Positions 61,534 through 64,000 of a stretch of 64,000 bases of DNA are shown here, in pieces (within the stretch, counting starts at the first letter, position 1; every line of letters starts with the position of its first letter). The notes beneath the pieces were generated by a model. The model was not told the DNA's origin and did not search any database. It saw only the letters and a list, made by a program, of their open reading frames with translations. Made by a program: the position numbers and the translations under genes. The stretch is from Streptomyces venezuelae (lineage in GTDB: Bacteria; Actinomycetota; Actinomycetes; Streptomycetales; Streptomycetaceae), in NCBI RefSeq assembly GCF_008642375.1, contig NZ_CP029194.1, forward strand, positions 6,565,001-6,629,000. The letters are read 5' to 3'.

Positions 61534-63219
61534 TCATCCGGCGTCCGGGGCGGAGCCGGCGGCCAGGTGGTGCGCCAGCTGGGACGGGTGCGTCAGCTGG
61601 GGGTAGTGGCCGGCTCCGGCGATCTCGGTCACCGGGTGGTCGACGGCCGCGACCAGCGGGTCCTTCGCGCCCACGACGATCCGGACCGGCACGCCCGCCC
61701 GGTCGAGCAGCGCCCGCGAGCGACGGCGCTCGGCGGCGTCCGTGCGCAGCGCCGCGGCCACCCGGCGCGCCACCCCGCGACGGCGCAGGTCCGCCGCCGC
61801 GCTCTCCACCTCCGCCCCCTCGGGAACGCCCAGCGTCCGGGCCAGCCGGGCGGCGGACATGCGGCGGAGCACCGGCGCCGCCAGGCCCGAGCGGGCGAGC
61901 CGCGCCGCGGGGGCCTGGAGGAACGCCGGGGCGACGAGGACGAGCTCGCTGACGCGGTCCGGGTGGTCGGCGGCGAAACGGAGCGCGGGCCCGCAGGCTG
62001 CGGAGTGCGCGACCAGCACCGGGCGCGTCGACACGGGGCTCAGCAGGTCGGCCAGCCACGCGTCCACCGGCCGGTCCGTCGCGGCCGAACGGCCGAGGCC
62101 CGGCAGGTCGGGGGCGAGGACCGGACCGGGAAGGAGGGCGGCGAGGGGCGCCCAGAGGTCGGCGTTCATCGGCAGGCCGTGCAGCAGGACATGGGCGGGG
62201 CGATGCCGCTCGCCGGTCACCCAGGTGCGACTGCCCGCCACGGCGTGGAAGCCGTACGGGCGGAGCCAGGGCGAGGCTCCGCCGAACCGCGCCGCCACCA
62301 GGTCGTCGGCCCAATCGCGCAGGGCGTCGGCGGCCGGAGGCATCTCCAGGCCGACGCTCGCGGCGAAGGCGCGGGCGGACGCCGTCGGATAGCGGTCGTT
62401 CGACAGGAAGGACAGCGTTTCGGGATCGGCTCCGGTCAGCGTCGGCGGCAGCCGCCGCAGCAGGCCCGCGGGGACGGTGCGGCGGGGGGCGCGGACGCCG
62501 GTGTGCTCGGCGATCGTCCGGATCAGGTCGGGCAGGAGGGGCGTGCTGTCGTCGAGCACCCAGTAGTGCCGGCCCGCGGGCGCGGAGGGGGCCTCCGCCA
62601 GGAACCGTGCGAAGTAGTCGACGGTGGTGATCGGCAGGAACGTGTCGCGGCCGCCGGGCAGCGCGGGGAGCCGCCCGCGCCACAGGTCCTCGACGAGGGA
62701 GGCGAGGCCGACGTACTGGCCCGGCCCGATCACGGTGCTGGGGTTGGCGATCGTGAGCGGGACCCCCAGCTCGCGGGCCCGGGTGCGTACCGCGAGGTCG
62801 GCCTCGGACTTGGAGGCCTCGTACGCGCCGAGAGCGGCGTAGTCGGCGAGGCCGTCGGCCGCGCTCACCCGGTAGCCGCTGATGTGCACCAGGCGTCGCA
62901 GCCCGGGCAGCGCGGCGGCCCATTCGAGGACGTGGAGCGCCCCGGTGACATTGGTCGCCCGCGCCTCCTCCGCGCCGAGGCCGAAGGCGAAGCGGGCGGC
63001 GGCGTTGTAGACGTCCCGCGCCTCGGGCAGCCCCGAGAGCGGCCGGGTGATGTCGGCGGTGACGATCTCAAGACCGGCGGTGTCCACGCCCTGGGAGGTC
63101 AGCCAGGGAGTGAGGGTGTCCTTGCGTACGGCTGCCGCCACCCGCAGGCCCCGGGTGAGCAGTTCGGCGACGAGGGAGCGGCCGACGAAGCCGGTCGCGC
63201 CGAAGACGATCGCGTCCAT
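61534..63219 (-). CDS. fused NAD(P)-dependent epimerase/SDR and alpha/beta hydrolase
   Basis: 561 residues; AAGGAG stands 6 bases before the ATG. Residues 1-310 are an extended SDR: FGATGFVGRSLVAELL (cofactor loop), NAAARFAFG, HISGYRVS and YEASKSEAD (YxxxK). Residues 315-550 are an alpha/beta hydrolase: HVLLHGLPMNADLW (oxyanion loop), PDLPGLGRS, nucleophile elbow VAHSAACGPAL (Ser in AHSAA, not the usual GHSxG), VVGAKDPLV (acid) and GAGHYPQLTHP (His). A single chain of these two enzymes suggests reduction or epimerisation then hydrolysis of one substrate. Downstream of a TetR that shares an operator. Confidence 0.9.
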   Translation of the reverse strand: MDAIVFGATGFVGRSLVAELLTRGLRVAAAVRKDTLTPWLTSQGVDTAGLEIVTADITRPLSGLPEARDVYNAAARFAFGLGAEEARATNVTGALHVLEWAAALPGLRRLVHISGYRVSAADGLADYAALGAYEASKSEADLAVRTRARELGVPLTIANPSTVIGPGQYVGLASLVEDLWRGRLPALPGGRDTFLPITTVDYFARFLAEAPSAPAGRHYWVLDDSTPLLPDLIRTIAEHTGVRAPRRTVPAGLLRRLPPTLTGADPETLSFLSNDRYPTASARAFAASVGLEMPPAADALRDWADDLVAARFGGASPWLRPYGFHAVAGSRTWVTGERHRPAHVLLHGLPMNADLWAPLAALLPGPVLAPDLPGLGRSAATDRPVDAWLADLLSPVSTRPVLVAHSAACGPALRFAADHPDRVSELVLVAPAFLQAPAARLARSGLAAPVLRRMSAARLARTLGVPEGAEVESAAADLRRRGVARRVAAALRTDAAERRRSRALLDRAGVPVRIVVGAKDPLVAAVDHPVTEIAGAGHYPQLTHPSQLAHHLAAGSAPDAG

Positions 63220-63250
63220 GAGACTCCTTGGAGAGGTTGATGAACACTGA

Positions 63251-63264
63251 ATAGATCGGTCTAC
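63251..63264. promoter_or_regulatory. TetR operator box before the SDR-hydrolase gene
   Basis: ATAGATCGGTCTAC, 32 bases ahead of the start codon, is identical to the reverse complement of the box before the TetR gene. The core TAGA-N4-TCTA resembles the LmrA/QdoR (YxaF) type of box. Confidence 0.75.
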
Positions 63265-63284
63265 ATATTTTTTGGGCAGAAGGA

Positions 63285-63309
63285 AGGCCCGCCGTCGCGC
63301 GGCGGGCCT
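63285..63309 (-). terminator. hairpin after the TetR gene
   Basis: AGGCCCGCCG at 63285-63294 pairs with CGGCGGGCCT at 63300-63309 (10 bp, 5-base loop), just after the TetR stop on the minus strand. Confidence 0.75.
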
Positions 63310-63312
63310 CGG

Positions 63313-63870
63313 TCAGCCCAGCAGAGTGTGGACCTGGCGGGCGACACGCTCCAGCGGGTCCCTGCTGCGGTGCGCCCGGGCCAGCAGGAGCGCCCCCTCC
63401 ACCAGGGCCAGGACCGTGACGGCGAGGTCGTCGGCGTCCGGGCGGCTCGACAGTCGTGCGCGCAGGGCCGTCTCCCAGGAGGAGTAGACCTCCGAGCACA
63501 CCTCCTGGAGCGGGTCGTTGACGGCGGCCGTCTCCAGCGCCACCGTGGCCACCGGGCACCCCTTGCGCCAGTCCGACTTCGCGAGCCGGTCGCCCAGGTG
63601 GCGCAGCACGCCTTCGACGAACTCCGCCGGTGAGGGGTCGGTGCCGGCCGGCTCGCCCAGGGCGTCGCCGATCGCCTGCCCTGCCCGCCGGACGGACTCG
63701 CCGACCAGCTGGTCCTTGCCGCCGGGGAAGTGGAAGTAGAGCGAGCCGCGGGGTGCGCCGCTGACCGCGATGACCTGGTTGAGCCCCGTGCCGAAGTACC
63801 CGGCCGTCTCCACCAACTCCTGTGTCGCGTCGAGGAGTCGGTCCCGCGTCTCGGCGCCCTTCTGTCCCAT
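63313..63870 (-). CDS. TetR family regulator, LmrA/YxaF-like
   Basis: 185 residues. The HTH is TRDRLLDATQELVETAGYFGTGLNQVIAVSGAPRGSLYFHFPGGKDQL (about 8-54). The C-terminal domain has KGCPVATVALETA (about 103-115), which is typical for the LmrA/YxaF group, whose inducers are flavonoids and other aromatics. Identical boxes stand 10 bases before its own start and before the SDR-hydrolase gene, so it very probably represses both. Confidence 0.93.
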   Translation of the reverse strand: MGQKGAETRDRLLDATQELVETAGYFGTGLNQVIAVSGAPRGSLYFHFPGGKDQLVGESVRRAGQAIGDALGEPAGTDPSPAEFVEGVLRHLGDRLAKSDWRKGCPVATVALETAAVNDPLQEVCSEVYSSWETALRARLSSRPDADDLAVTVLALVEGALLLARAHRSRDPLERVARQVHTLLG

Positions 63871-63879
63871 GGCTGTAAA

Positions 63880-63893
63880 GTAGACCGATCTAT
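63880..63893. promoter_or_regulatory. TetR operator box before the TetR gene
   Basis: GTAGACCGATCTAT is the reverse complement of the 63251-63264 box and lies 10 bases before the TetR start, in a short A/T-rich stretch. The rest of the window (63894-64000) shows nothing recognisable. Confidence 0.75.
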
Positions 63894-64000
63894 ATATTTT
63901 CTCAACCCCTCCCCGGTCCTCTCCCCGGTGCTCCCCCCCGGTCCCGTTCCCCGCCGACGCGCTCGACCGACACCTGAGACCGGTTGGCCCGCGCGGGGGC

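Overview
The window is 64 kb of very GC-rich DNA with almost every third codon position G or C, frequent GTG starts, and stop/start overlaps of the ATGA, GTGA and TGATG type. Together with WhiA, an RbpA-family protein, OpcA, a mycothiol-dependent isomerase-type protein, a SufR-led suf operon and long hairpin terminators without U-runs, this points to a Streptomyces (or very close relative) chromosome. Most of the window looks like core chromosome. No tRNA, rRNA, CRISPR array, insertion sequence or prophage was seen.

Region by region. 1-5.5 kb: end of a secreted or extracellular protein, an MFS exporter and a membrane-anchored beta-propeller protein (+), then an MFS transporter and an Ogt alkyltransferase (-), and a MHYT membrane sensor (+). 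5.5-12 kb: uvrB, then a stress-type cluster of TerD, a long TerD fusion protein and TerC; the TerC leader looks like a manganese (yybP-ykoY type) riboswitch with a readable translational switch. 12-18 kb: MHS-type MFS transporter, metallo-beta-lactamase-fold hydrolase, mycothiol-type isomerase, uvrA, and a Tat/lipobox Rieske protein. 18.4-22.2 kb: a more accessory-looking block with a GC repeat, an XRE-type regulator, a secreted papain-like protease coupled to a membrane-anchored partner, and an unknown secreted protein. 22.3-28.1 kb: SDR dehydrogenase, then uvrC-rapZ-yvcK-whiA, every junction overlapping. 28.2-31.2 kb: large secreted M14 carboxypeptidase.

31.4-46 kb is central carbon metabolism: gap-pgk-tpiA, secG, an RbpA-family gene, pgi, a pair of bacterial PH-domain membrane proteins, and on the other strand tkt-tal-zwf-opcA-pgl (non-oxidative and oxidative pentose phosphate pathway). 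46-51 kb: haem A biosynthesis genes ctaB and ctaA flank three conserved hypotheticals, including a degenerate amidohydrolase. 51-59.4 kb: an ABC-2 exporter diverges from the sufR-sufB-sufD-Rieske-sufC-sufS-sufU-DUF59 Fe-S assembly operon; the shared region carries a 19-bp iron-box-like palindrome and a CAAC-N6-GTTG site over the sufR start. 59.4-64 kb: a polytopic membrane protein, an SMR efflux pump with its own TetR and a tandem operator, and a rare SDR-hydrolase fusion next to a LmrA/YxaF-like TetR with matching operator boxes at both promoters.

All coordinates were read by eye from the sequence. Family names rest on motif recognition, not on database searches.
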